DNA from: Puffinus mauretanicus
Lineage: Eukaryota > Chordata > Aves > Procellariiformes > Procellariidae
DNA length: 64,000 nucleotides
NCBI GenBank assembly: GCA_023333565.1
Contig: JAJKFH010001810.1
Span: forward strand, 868,001-932,000
Direction: 5' to 3'
The position numbers and the translations under genes were made by a program. Each line of letters begins with the position of its first letter. Position 1 is the stretch's first letter. The notes below the pieces were generated by a model. The model was not told the origin of the DNA and ran no database searches. It saw nothing but the letters and a program-made list of their open reading frames with translations. This document shows, piece after piece, positions 24,525-36,615 of the stretch.

Positions 24525-27500
24525 TATAAGGGAGCTTAGATGCCATAGCTGCCATACAGACACCTACATATATACGCTTAGATTTAAATGTCTTGGTTCA
24601 GAGCTGAATTTCATTCATATGTTTTGATTTGCACAAGTGGCACTGTGATCATTGTCATGTAATACTATTCCCTAAGGATTTCTTACTACTTGGTGACATT
24701 TGATGCCAAAGCAACATGGGCTTTTAAGAAGATTAAAAAAAAAAACCAAAACAAAACAAGCAAAACCCAACAACCTGTTACTTAACAACCACTTCTAAAG
24801 GAAAGGAGTGTCTACAGTCAGTTTATAGATACACAACCAAAATCATACCATACCAGGCAAGGTATGGGAATCAGCTAATATCTTCAGTCTGCCATGCTGA
24901 AATCTATGAACAGGATGATCCTTATCCAGAACAGCAATGAAGCCTCTCTGTTGTGGCACAGCATGATCTGTAATTCAGAAGACTCCTGAGTATTAGCAGA
25001 GATAATCTGGTGCTAGAAAAAAGTCATTACTATTAATCTTGTGCTCAATATGTGGAGGCTGCAACATGTATGGGATTATTGCCCTACTGAGTTTGAGACA
25101 GGAGTGTAAATAGTCTTTTAAAAAATAAACTTTCATTATTGCAGTTCAGAAACAACTGACTGGCTTTAATGAACTCTAATTCAAAGATTTTGGTTCTGCA
25201 CACCAATTATAGCATAGCAGAGCTTGTTTGGAAACATTGTGTTTTATCAATACAACAGTGCTAGATGAAAATCAATACTGTAACTGATGTTATTTTTCAA
25301 AAGGAGAGGGATGTATTTTATCTATTACAATACTGGAGATCAGCTACCTACAGACCTTAATAAGAACTAGACCAGAAGTCCTTGACATGCAGCAAAACCA
25401 ACTCATGATTTAATCTCACACTGCTATAGAAGATTCAAATGACTGCAGATTCCAGAAGGGTCTTGAGGCAGAAAAACCTTCCATGGTGTTTTATATTATG
25501 GCCATTTCTGACTCTTCATGCCAGAGTCAGCTTTGGTGCTCTATTTTCTTGATCCTACAAAGTGCTGACAAATATGAAATAATGTTTAATCAAAGGCAGC
25601 TAGAAGTGCTTAGAATTTAATCTGCTTTTGATTTACCTACACAAATTGTTGGAAGAAAGTCCATAATATAAAATGTTGGCCATGATGCATAAGCAATGTC
25701 TTCTTCAGGGAAGTAGAAACATGTGGTATTTATACACAACAGAAGAAGGACTCTTCTGTCGATATAAACCACTGCCTCTAATGTTTTACAAAAGCAGCTA
25801 TTCTGCTTCAACCCACTAAATTCCTCAAGACTGAAATTATAAAAAAGTATTCAATCTGGTCACAGCAAGACAACTTAAATGTTTAGAATTTAGGGTTTGT
25901 AGAATAGCAATGGATTTCTACCTTCCCTCATGTCAGCGGTTTTCAGCGCCATTTATAACTTTACTTACACAGCTTCGGACCACATCAATAAATACGGAGT
26001 AATATGCTCATTATTTGGGGCAATCTGGGACTGTATATTTAGGAAGAAAATACTTCTGAGATTATGTGATCTTGATTGTGTTTTCAGTGTCTGAAGTGGA
26101 GCGTTCCAAGGAGGCTCCAAAAGGAAATGTATAATGAATGATGTCCTGAAAATTTCATGAAATGTGTTTTCTGATGGAGAAAGCTGGTTTATTTGTCACT
26201 CTGTCTGATCTGACACCACATGTGTAAAGCCATTTTAATATGATCAGTGAAGCTTTCAACTGTATAAATCTAACACAGTCTTAAAATTGGACCCATCTTG
26301 ATTAAATAATCTTTAAAATCAGCTTTAATTTATTGTATCTATTTCTACAGTGCTTTTTGAGTCTTAATCTTATCAATAAATTAGCACTGATCACAAGTCT
26401 ATTTTGATTAAAAACAAAAACACATTCAGACAACAAGACTATGTGAGATGACACCAGGTACAGATTCTATTAATGGAAGCTGGTGCTGCTGAATCCTCAG
26501 CTAAGACAACAATTAAAGTATAATGTGCTGTTTTTTAGGCTTTCACACAACACAATGGAGGTTGTTATCAGCACTCCTTCAGTTTTATCAGATAATTTAC
26601 ATGAAAAAAAAGGAAATTGAGAAACAGTTAATATCATGGAAAATGAGATAATGAATACAAAACACTAAAGCTTTTTGAAACCACAGTTTCTGTAAAAGCT
26701 CTTAATCACAGCATCACTCTTGATCTCAACAGGTTTGCAAATACTCTGAGGTTTCAAACAATAGTCTCACCAACCAAGGAGAAGTGAAGGTAGGGTAACT
26801 CAGCTGCTCCTTTACTCATCGTGGCTATGGGGGTCATGCAGCAGACCAAGGCTGCAGCATCTGCTATAAACTCTACATTCAATAAAATTGTATGTTCCAT
26901 CCCATTTCATTGATGTGGGTCAGGTCTCAGCCAATGTCTGTGCAAGAAATGGGCAAGAATTAGAAAACTGGCTGAAACTCACTTGAGTATATTGGGAGAA
27001 GCAGAGAAAATGGTGAAGCAATCTCAGCCTCTTTGACTTAAAACTTGTGGCTCTTCTTAAACACAGGAGGATGCATACCAAGAATGGCTTTAGACACTGT
27101 CACTTGGCACTTGCTCTTCATTGATCTGGATACAGAGTCCATTTTGCTATTTTGACACAGTTAACAGGCAAGTAGTCATTTTAGATGTGACCTTGCTATC
27201 TTTATCTCAGCCATGGACACCTTCAAATTAGACTACCAAAACATGAGGCTCCACCACAATACCACGATGCTGGAAAAACTGCATTGGGGCTTACAAAAAG
27301 AGTCCAGCGTTCTTTTGCGTGCAAAGCCCATGCTAGCTGCCTCATGGTCTTCCAACTGTTTTCAAGGTGTGGAGCTGTGAGCCATGCATTTCTTGATAGC
27401 ACAGAACACGCCTGTTTGAAGAACACTTTATTTCCTTTGGATGTACTTACAGGGGTGAGATTAGCTGAGTGACTGATCAAACTGATTGCCTTTTATTTTA

Positions 27501-28834
27501 AGGGAAAGGGCATCATCAGAAGGGCATTTCCCATGAAGCGTGGAACCGATCTCACAGAGCTGCTCTGAGATCTTCTCATGCATGCAGAAGTTATTGATCT
27601 GGCAGCTCTGGGGGAAAGTTTGCAGTTTTGGCCAGAAGGAGAGGCAAAGTAAAGTTTCTTCTGTAGCTTTTCTTTATTGGCCGGATATCTGAGGCCTTTA
27701 CTTACACCTGGGGTTTGTTTGAGTCTGTGTAAACAACAACTGTAATTACAGGTCTATTCAATTAAAGTCCATAGAGGTTTTGTATTGATATTTTTGTTGT
27801 AATTTAAATCAAAAGAGCTGCAGATCTATGTAATTTTCTCAACTACACAGTTAAGTGTGAAATCCAGATAAGTTCCAATAATGACTTTTTTTTTTTACTT
27901 TCTGTAATGAAGTAGGACTACTGAGGTGAGAATCAGAGGAAGAACAATGCAGATAACAACACTGAAGGTGTGGGGTTTTTTCTTTCAGAAAAAATTAGAT
28001 ATGAATTAAAAGCTTTAAAGATGGAATTCTTGATTAATCTTAGATTTCAATACATACATAATAAATAGGAACATGAAAACCTATTTCTACAAGGTCAAAG
28101 ATGCACACCATAGTTGATGCCCTTGTTCATACAAAAGCACATCAGGTTGTTTATTAAATGTAGTCTCAACCTTCCGCCTCCTCAACTATCCACCTAATTA
28201 TCACAGATTTCAGGAAAAAATATTGATTTACTTGTCCTGATGTATATTCAGAAAGTTATCATTAATTCTACAAGGCACTGCTGTGCTCTGATTTTTTAGC
28301 ATCCAAAATATTTTTAGTGAAGGGGAAGGGTTAATTGAATGTTAATTGAATATGAGTATCTAGTCTTTCACCATAACATTGATCAGATGATGGTTTCTAT
28401 AGCTCAAATTTTCCTGTCTCTGTGTTTCAGTTTCCTCTGTTGTGACAGGTGAGCTTTGACTTTCAATTGGAAGGTGATAATGTGCTAGTCACATCATCCC
28501 ATTTGGTTAGTTATTTCATAAAACTGTTTTCATGACTAATCACTTTTACTGTGTCAAAATGAATCCTACTCAGTTTGAAAGGTACTGTACAGGCATAGTA
28601 GTAATGGATTAAAATTACGTGTGGGTAATGACTTTAAAATTTTTAAAATGCAGAAAGAAACATTAGTGCTCTACATAGTTTGTAAACCACACATATGCCT
28701 ATGCATAACAATAAGGGAATGCAAGACTGGCTCCTGAAGTATAGTCGTTAATAACACATATTGTATTATTCTTTTCATAAATCAATATGGCTCTATCTTA
28801 AAGTCAATTAGGTTTTATACCCTTACTCTTCTAA

Positions 28835-29175
28835 TTGGAAGTCTGTTCCAGAATTTTGTTTCTCTCATGGTTAAAAATCTCCTCATATCCAACCTAATTG
28901 CATTCATAACTAGTTCATATGCATTTATTCTTGTGTCAGCACTGTCCCTTACCATAAATAGTTTTTCCCTTCCTGATGCTTACCCGTCAAGGATCTTTAT
29001 AGAGCAGTCATATCCTCTCTGACACTTCATCTGACAGACTAAACAAGAAAAGCTTTTTTAGTAAATTTTTATAAAAAGACTCTCTATTCTATTGAACATC
29101 CCAGTAGCTGTTATGTTTCTGATCCAGATTTTGATTCAACTTTTTTAAAAATAACCAGAAAAATCTGTAATATTT
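28835..29175 (-). mobile_element. Ancient CR1 LINE fragment
   Basis: The plus strand carries the degenerate complement of a CR1 3' coding region. In order it shows a CTGTTCCAGAATTTTG-like block, CTCCTCATATCCAACCTAAT, a stretch corresponding to the conserved DRTRGN region, then CTGACAGACTAAACAAGAAA, the counterpart of the GLFSLE region. The order matches the complement of the better copies at 4931-5792 and 50762-51382. It is heavily mutated and has no frame. The ends are approximate. Confidence 0.65.
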
Positions 29176-31589
29176 TAGATGGGTTTTCTCCAGTCTCTTG
29201 AACAATCACTACTACTTCTATGAACCATCTGTTACAACTCACCATTGCATTTGACTACTCCTTTTTTATTGCTAGTTATGATGGTTTATGTATTGATTTG
29301 CACATGCCAGTCTCTACTTTTCCGAAGACTTTCTCCAGCTATTACTTTGTATGTGTACATCTGTGTATTTCCTAAAATCACTAGCACTTTTGCTATGATT
29401 AATCACAAAAATAAATGTAGAGTATCTATCACTCTGCAGAGTATCTCTCTCTGCACCTGATTTATAAATAATTCAACTCTATGCTAATCTGGATGATAAG
29501 AGCCCAAAGCAGTATTATTTATTATTATGTTTTTCTTCCAGACATTCCAAGTTCAAAGTTCCTGAACTTCACTAAGAAGTGAAGTCTATTCACCAAGAAA
29601 AAAACAGTCTATTAGCAATAATTAAACCCACATCCAAGTTTTTGAAACAAGTCTTAAAGACCTTATCATTATCAGTACTGCAGTTAAAGATATGACTACT
29701 GACCCTGTAGATGAACTCTAGCAAACTCAGGTAGGCCACATATTGTGGGAACACGGAATTCAAACTGCAAAATCCACCTGGTATCTTGGGTAGAGCAGGC
29801 AGACATTGCTGAATGACATAATGAGGCAACAACATTCCTCTCTGTCTTGGAGAGAGCAAATAACAAATCTGTGGTGTAAAGCGAAAGCAACATAGAAATA
29901 CTCTTAGGCATCAAACTTCCATTAAAATTCCATGACGTGCATCTGGCCACCTTAGATACATGTAAAATTTCCAGTATCAAAGCTTAGGCAAATAGCCTGA
30001 GTACGAAGGATAGGTCAGAAAGATAAAATCATCTACAATTTATATATATTTTTTTGCTTACATTTTAGAAAAATATTGCAACTGGAGAAAGAATTTTGCC
30101 AGAAAATATTTTGGCTGAAAAACTGGGATAGACCTGAAATACCTTTGCAGCCTAAACTGTAATATGCACTTGATTTAAGAAAATTTGGCTCAGTGCAAAA
30201 CGCAATCATGAGCCACTGAAATTCTTACAACTAAAAGTGATTGCTTTCTCAGTGAAACTCGTCACCACTGTGTACGCAGGCAGTTACTTCAAGAGCTTTG
30301 TCAGTTTGAATGAGTTCACAAGCAGCTGTCACACATCTTTAGCCAATTTTTCCTTGTCACATACAAAGGTCACCAGAACTGGAATGACTGTCAAACACAA
30401 ACCACATGGATTTCTTGTAATGTTTTTAAGTGAAATTTCTGTAATATTTCTTGAACTTATGCAGGATGGCAGCCTGGTGCTATGGGATAGTCTGCTAATA
30501 CTCAGGACAGGTACAGCACAGATATGTTTTCCCACACAGCCTTGCAAAGCAGCACAGCTGTGTTTTATCGTAGCGTGAGAACCTCTGGGAGGAAGAATGG
30601 GCTTGGGGCATACTTCTGCTGTATACTCCCTGTGTGACCATGATCAAAAACAGTCTGTCAGGCAGAGATGAAGAGGTGATGATACTTCAGCACTGGGCTG
30701 TGGATACACTTTAATGAATGATGGTGGGATGTTTGCATGGGCTCATACAGGGAAAGCCTTACTCATGGCTTAGATGCAAATCAGCTCTGATCTAGAAGGT
30801 ATTTAGCCATGGTAACAGGGGAAGGTACCTTGGGTACTGACACACTGATGTAGCTCTTTGGCTTCAAGAATGGAGACCACTCTTGTCCAGACAACTCAGA
30901 ACACAAGTGATGGAGTCTGTAACTGTCCAAACCTATCTATCAGGCAGACAGTCACACACCTAAGAAGACATGTTCAGAGGTATTTCTGCTTTCACTTCCA
31001 TTATAAGTCTGATTAATAATATTTGGGAGTTTTGAATTCTTCTGATATATTTAAAATGGTAAAACTGACTTCTCGGACAGATAGAGTTATACCAAAACAA
31101 AGGTATAACTTTTTCTCCTTTGATGAAATGCTACTGCTAAAAAACACCTCAGGGTGGTGTAAGAGTGTCTACACTAACTCTTTCATTGGAATACTGATGT
31201 TTTAAAAATCATACCTTCTACTTTGTGGTCATAATGGTAAAGCTTTATACACAGGTACAGTGGACTACTCCTTTTCACACTGATTTCCCATGGAAGTGTT
31301 CTGATGTTAAAAGAAATGAACCTCTAGAAAGTCAATTGGAACTGTTCTCCTACAGATTAATGAACTTCCATCAAACAGAAGTAACTTTCAGTGATAGCTT
31401 TTCTCTAATACCGGTATTTTCAAAGACATACTAAGGCACTCAACTCCCATTGGCTGTAGAGAGGAACTGGGTCAGGAAAATCACAGTCTAACCCTCTGCA
31501 CCTCACCACCTCTCTTGTTTCTCTGTGTTGTAAAAGAGGATTCCCTGAAGGGGATACTCTCCTCCACTTTCCGTTATTGCTAGTTAGGG
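29176..31589. other. Unique non-coding stretch
   Basis: No gene or repeat is recognised. Frames near 29590-29980 and 30237-30578 overlap on both strands without family resemblance. Confidence 0.5.
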
Positions 31590-32828
31590 GTAGAACAACT
31601 GAAGACGTAAATGGATATCAGCATTTCTAGTGGCCTTCTACAATGGAGTGACTGCATCGGTGGACAAGGGAAGAGCTATGGATGTCTTCTACCTGGACTT
31701 CTCTAAGGCCTTTGATATGGTCCCCCCACAACATTCTTGCTGCTAAATTGGAGAGGTATGAGTTTCACAGGTGGACCGTTAGATGGATAAAGAATTGGCT
31801 GGATGGCTGCATCCGAAGAGTTACAGTCAATGGCTCAATGTCCAAGTGGAAACCAATAATGAGTGGTGTCCCTCAAGGGTCTGTACTGGGACCAAAACTA
31901 TTTAATATCTTCATCAATGACATAGTGGGATCGAGCGCACTCCCAGCAAGTTTGCAGATAACACCAAGCTGAGTGTGCAGCTGATTTGCTTCAGGGAAGG
32001 AATGCCATCCAGAGGGACTTTGGCAGGCTTGAGGAGTGGGCCCATGCGAACCTCATGAAGTTCAACAAGGCCAAGTGCAAAGTCGAGCACCTGGGTCAGG
32101 GCAATCCCCAATATCAGTACAGACTGGGGGTGAATGGATTGAGAGCAGCCCTGCGGAGAAGGACTTGGGAATACTGGTGAATGAAAAATTGGATACAAGC
32201 CAGCAATGTGCGCTTGCAGCCCAGGCGGCCAACCGTATCCTGGGTTGCATCAAAAGAAGCCTGGCCAGCAGGTCGAAGGAGGTGATTCTGCCCCTCTGCT
32301 CTGCTCTGGTGAGACCCCACCTGCAGTACTGCATCCAGTTCTGGAGTCCCCAGTACAAGAAAGACATGGACCTGTTGGAGCAGGTCCAGAGGAGGGCCAC
32401 AAAAATGATCAGAGGGCTGGAACACCTCTTTGAGAGAGCTGGGGTTGTTTAGCCTCGAGAAGGGAAGGCTCTGGGGAGACCTTATTAGGGCCTTTCAATA
32501 TATAAAGGGGGCTTATAGGAAAGATGGGGACAAACTTTCACCAAGGCCTGTAGTGACAGGACAAGGGGCAATGGTTTTATACTGAAAGAAGCTGGATTTA
32601 GATTGGATATAAGGAAGACATTTTTTACAATGAGGGTGGTGAGATGCTGGAACAGCTTGCCCAGAGAAGTTGTGGATGCCCAATCCCTGGAAGTGTTCAA
32701 GGTCAGGTTGGACAGGGCTTTGAGCAACCTGATCTAGTGAAAGATATCCCTGCCCATGGCAGGGGGGTTGGACTAGATGGTCTTTAAAGGTCCCTTCCAA
32801 ACCCACACCATTCTATGATTCCATGATT
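31590..32828 (+). mobile_element. CR1 LINE, longest copy in window, defective
   Basis: This plus-strand CR1 spans the C-terminal half of ORF2, which encodes the reverse transcriptase, to the 3' end. Motifs in order are YLDFSKAFD (31690-31716, containing the first catalytic Asp), [11 protein letters not shown] (about 31862-31894), FNIFINDI, and the active-site box decoded as FADN at 31951-31962. The family has FADD there, so the last catalytic Asp is lost. LMKFNKAKC follows near 32055-32080, then [22 protein letters not shown] and a C-terminal region. These motifs lie in different frames because of several indels. A short deletion near 32433 removes part of the region that in the copy at 4931-5792 encodes SYEDRLKE. 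The tail ends TTCTATGATTCCATGATT at 32828. It is 5'-truncated and inactive. It is closer to the 4931-5792 copy than to the copies at 50762 and 61863. Confidence 0.95.
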
Positions 32829-35800
32829 TCAAAACTTGTTCTGTTCTGCTTCTGGAAACATAAACAATGTATTTTTTGAGCACCATAATATGTCTGCACA
32901 GATGTTGTAATTACAACAGGATAGACTGTACAATTCAAAATCAGATTGATCTTTGGCAAATTGTTTCCTTTGGCACTGTCATACAGTTCAGCCTTCAAGC
33001 AAGGTAAAGCTCTAGGAATCAGTTTATTTAGGGAAAACATTTCTTCTGTGCTATAATTAAAAACTAGTAATGAGGCTTATGATACATCATTATTTGTGCT
33101 TTGAATCCTGATCACAGCAACACACTCTTAACTGGTGTTTTGATCTTTTCTTTCCCTATTGTAAGGAACACTGACTACAATAGGAGGGGGATAAAATCTC
33201 CCCATCATATAAATTAAAAACTCAATGGGAGATCCCCACATGGATTATCAGAGGGAAGCAGTACAGTGATTGTAAAAAAAGGGAGAAAACTGGGGTTCTA
33301 CTTCTGGCTCTTTCTCCAAGCTGACTACGCAGCCCCACTACAAAGAGCAGAAGGGAAACACTGAAGCACTTGGTCCCCATTCATTTGTGTGGCAGAAGCA
33401 AACCTGTGGCACAGGTCTTTAGTCCAGAAGCACCTATTTCTTGGCTGTGCATAGTAGCTTTTCTCTAGTCCCCAACATTTGCACAAAGGAATAAGAAAGA
33501 AGCTATGCTGATAAACTGGTGAGGTGTGAGATACCATCTCTACAGCTGTGGAGTAGCAGATGCAGACCACTGATGGAGTTACGCTGCCTAGTTAATTCCT
33601 GCCTGTTGCTGTAATTAGTCCATTATGGTAGGACAGTCACTTCACCACTTGGTCTCACTTCATCTTTAGGTTATCAAGTCCCGCTCTGTAATAATTCTTA
33701 CCTTATAATGTGCTATCACTCAAGTACAGGAGGTGCATCTGAACTGTATGTTTCACTAAACATTTTTTTTAACAAATTGAAATGAACTTATCATCCCCTA
33801 CCTTTTTAGATGCTTGGCTGAGGTGGCTGAATAAGTTAAGCATGTGGATTCCTTTGATGTTCAGATAGGATCCAACACCTATTTCCTGGTGAGACCTGTG
33901 AAAATCTCAGCCCTAATCATGGCTGTTAATCCATTACACTTTTTGGGTTATATGCCAGATAGTCCACGTAACTATATTGTGGTCAAGGAGTTATCAGCCT
34001 CCAAAAGTTTGAGCTGAAGGTCATGCCAAAACCCATCTTTTTTAATGTGTGCCTTCCCTGGTGAACTTCCACTATGCCAGTTTCTACCGAGGGAAAGGGA
34101 GCTCAGTCACAGGCATGCAAGTTACAGTCCTGAGCTCAGTCCACAACGTGTCTACATGCTCAGTTAATCATGAATCTGAGCCCATCCCAAGCATCATCAT
34201 GACTGTGCACTCCAAGGTTGACATGCAAAGGACTCCAAGTCCTGTGCTCCTTATGATGCTCTATGGACAGATAAGGCACAGGCAGCCCCATCCACAAGAA
34301 GCCACCTGAAACTTGTTATTGATAAGCATATTGCATATGTTTTGTTCATAAGCTACAGAGATCATAAAATATTTTCTTTGAGAAAGGCAGCTAAAATACA
34401 GAAAAGGGAAGTGCTTTGCAAGAGCAGCTTCCATAACATTTTTTACTCTTGCCGATCTCCAAAGTGGAACTGAAATATATGCCACCCATATCAAACCAAG
34501 AAAGGACCAAAATAAAACCAGAGGACGTACCCCTCTCATTAAAGTATCAGGCTACAGAGTGCAATTCAAGTGGTGGTCTGGCTCCTTCCAGGGCCTAAAG
34601 GGGTGAATGGCTGAAAGGGATCTGAAACTGAACACCCTTTTGCTCAGACCCACAATCTTTCTCTCTACCTCATTGTTGACCTAATCATAAATTCATGACT
34701 GCTGTAAAAAACTCAGGCTGTGAGCTTTATTGACCCAAGCATGACACCCAGCAATTCAGGAGGGAACAATCCAAACATCTCATTTCATTTTCTTTCAAGA
34801 AGCCAAGAGCCCATATCACTTTCAAGTTCATTTCAGCTTTCTTGTCTGCTTCAGCAGAAAACAACCCCCCCATGTACACTTTTGATCCACTAAAATTATA
34901 TGAAATTTATCTATGCTGAATTTCACAGAGTTTCTAAGGGCAACATTATATAGTTTGCCATACAGAGAAATGCATCATGCTGAAGAAAAAGAATGAAATT
35001 TATATATATAAATGTGTAATGCCTGAGTTATTGTATCCTTTAAATAGGAATAGCTCTTGAAAAGAGTAAAGAACTGCACAGAGCTTCTCAGAGGCTAACT
35101 CATTTTAAATAGCAGGGATTTAGCAAGTACCCTTTCTTCCTGTCTGCTTGTGTGACACTATAGGGAGTGAAACAAAATAAAAACCTTAAGATATTCAAAA
35201 TCAGGCTAAAACAGAAGGAATGGAAGGACAGGGGCTGGAACAGGAGTTTCTAAATATATATATTATGATTTGGAATTTCCTTTCTTTTATTTGGAAAATC
35301 CCACAGATATTCTTTCACTCAGGCATTCAGTTAGTAAATCAATCTTACTGGAAATATATTCAGTTTCCAAGAAAAGCTAACTGTACATTTCTTTTATGAC
35401 TGAAGCACTGAAAATTCGACTAAGAAGAACTTTTTCCATTGTATATAGTAAAGTCATCTTCTATCTACGAAAAATATTACCTGTAAGACACAGCTTGTTG
35501 ACACACAGACACTCCAAAAGTCAATGTGAACTTGGGTTAGTTAATGGCATTAAACCCATGTGAGTAGTTTAATTCACCTTCAAACTGAAATAAGTGAAAG
35601 CAAATTGTGACCACTTGAATTCTGAATAAGGATGCCGAATCAAGGATTCAATAACATTCATCTTCTTTAAATTCGTATTTTTAATTTGGATTAGTGGTTC
35701 TGAGTGTCCTCACACAAAGAAATCCTGAGTCTGTTTGGCTCACTGAAAATTCAGGTTTTTCAAAGTGGGAAGCTGTGGCAAGTGGACAGAATTGTTTTTA

Positions 35801-36224
35801 AAAGCTGGTATTAAAAACCTCTTGAGTATTTGTCATATGCACCTATTGAACAAGCAGCTAGAGTAACAGATGGGGCTCGTTTTAGTAGATAATAATAAAG
35901 TAACAGTAGCTGAATTTAGCAGGAGCTTCGCCTGCTGAAGAATTGTAAGATCAAGTCAATAAATTTTAATACTTTTGGTAGGAAAGTCACCTTCAGGTGA
36001 GCAATAGGGAAAACTCAGGGAGAGCTTGATCAGGTAACAGGGGACTAACAGATTTTGGGAGTATGATTTTTTTTTAATCAGCTATATAGGAGAAATAACA
36101 ATGCATTTATTTCCCACTGGTTTTGCTGCTACTCCAGTAATGTTCTTGCTCAGAACAAGCCCCTTATTTCAGGTCATGCAAGAACCTGAGAAACTTCCTT
36201 TGCATTGTCGTGTGGCTCTAGGGC
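32829..36224. other. Unique non-coding stretch
   Basis: No gene or clear repeat is recognised. Short frames overlap on both strands. There is an AT dinucleotide patch near 35000-35008 and another near 35255-35264. Confidence 0.5.
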
Positions 36225-36615
36225 TTCCACAGAAAACGGGCAGCAGGCACTGCCCCAAAATGGCTGCCGCCTTTCCTGGGGCCTAATGCCCCTGCCTGCC
36301 CCGGGGCTCCCCCGGCCTGCCCACGGCCCAGGGCCCCACCCCAGCCCCCGGGGCTGTCAGTCCCCACCCCAGCAAGGCCACAGGACAGTCTCCAGCCCTG
36401 CCACAGCCCTGTCCCGCCCAGCCATGGGCTATGCTGCCTCAGGCCCACCCACGGGCTGACGTCCCATCCCTGTCCCCAGGGAGGTGCCCGAAGCCTGGGG
36501 CTGGGGCCGCCCCCGTGTCCCCTGGCCCGCTCTGCTCCTGGCTGGGAGCTTCTGGCCCTCAGCCCCTGTACAAGGGTGTGCAGAGGGGACGGGTGGATCC
36601 AGGCAGCCGTGAGTA
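36225..36615. other. Isolated GC-rich block
   Basis: About 390 bases are strongly GC-rich in an otherwise AT-rich region, with many CCCC and GGGG runs and the words CCCCGGGG and CCCCCGGGGC. I count roughly 16 CpG dinucleotides, which is low for this base composition, so it does not look like an unmethylated CpG island. Open frames occur on both strands (142 codons on the minus strand at 36218-36646), as expected where stop codons are rare. It may be a retrocopy, a GC-rich minisatellite-like insertion, or a decayed promoter. I do not recognise a protein. Confidence 0.7.
36257..36271 (+). promoter_or_regulatory. YY1-like motif
   Basis: AAAATGGCTGCCGCC matches the YY1 recognition pattern AANATGGCNGC. 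It lies at the left edge of the GC-rich block, and a CRE-like TGACGTCC follows about 200 bp downstream near 36459. These support a possible past or present promoter but prove nothing by themselves. Confidence 0.35.

Larger units (their letters stand above)
22150..28834. other. Long unique AT-rich stretch
   Basis: No gene or young transposon is seen over about 6.7 kb. It contains the pyrimidine tract at 23961-24050, an 18-bp palindrome at 24507-24524, and an A-rich tract near 24733-24775. The segment 24180-24620 has a repeat-like texture but I cannot assign it. The 22200-22450 and 26050-26600 intervals are rich in homeodomain-type ATTA/TAAT words, which suggests but does not show regulatory sequence. 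Confidence 0.5.

Noticed and set aside
36225..36615. CpG-island promoter
   Set aside because: CpG count looks well below that expected from its C and G content, and no gene is adjacent.
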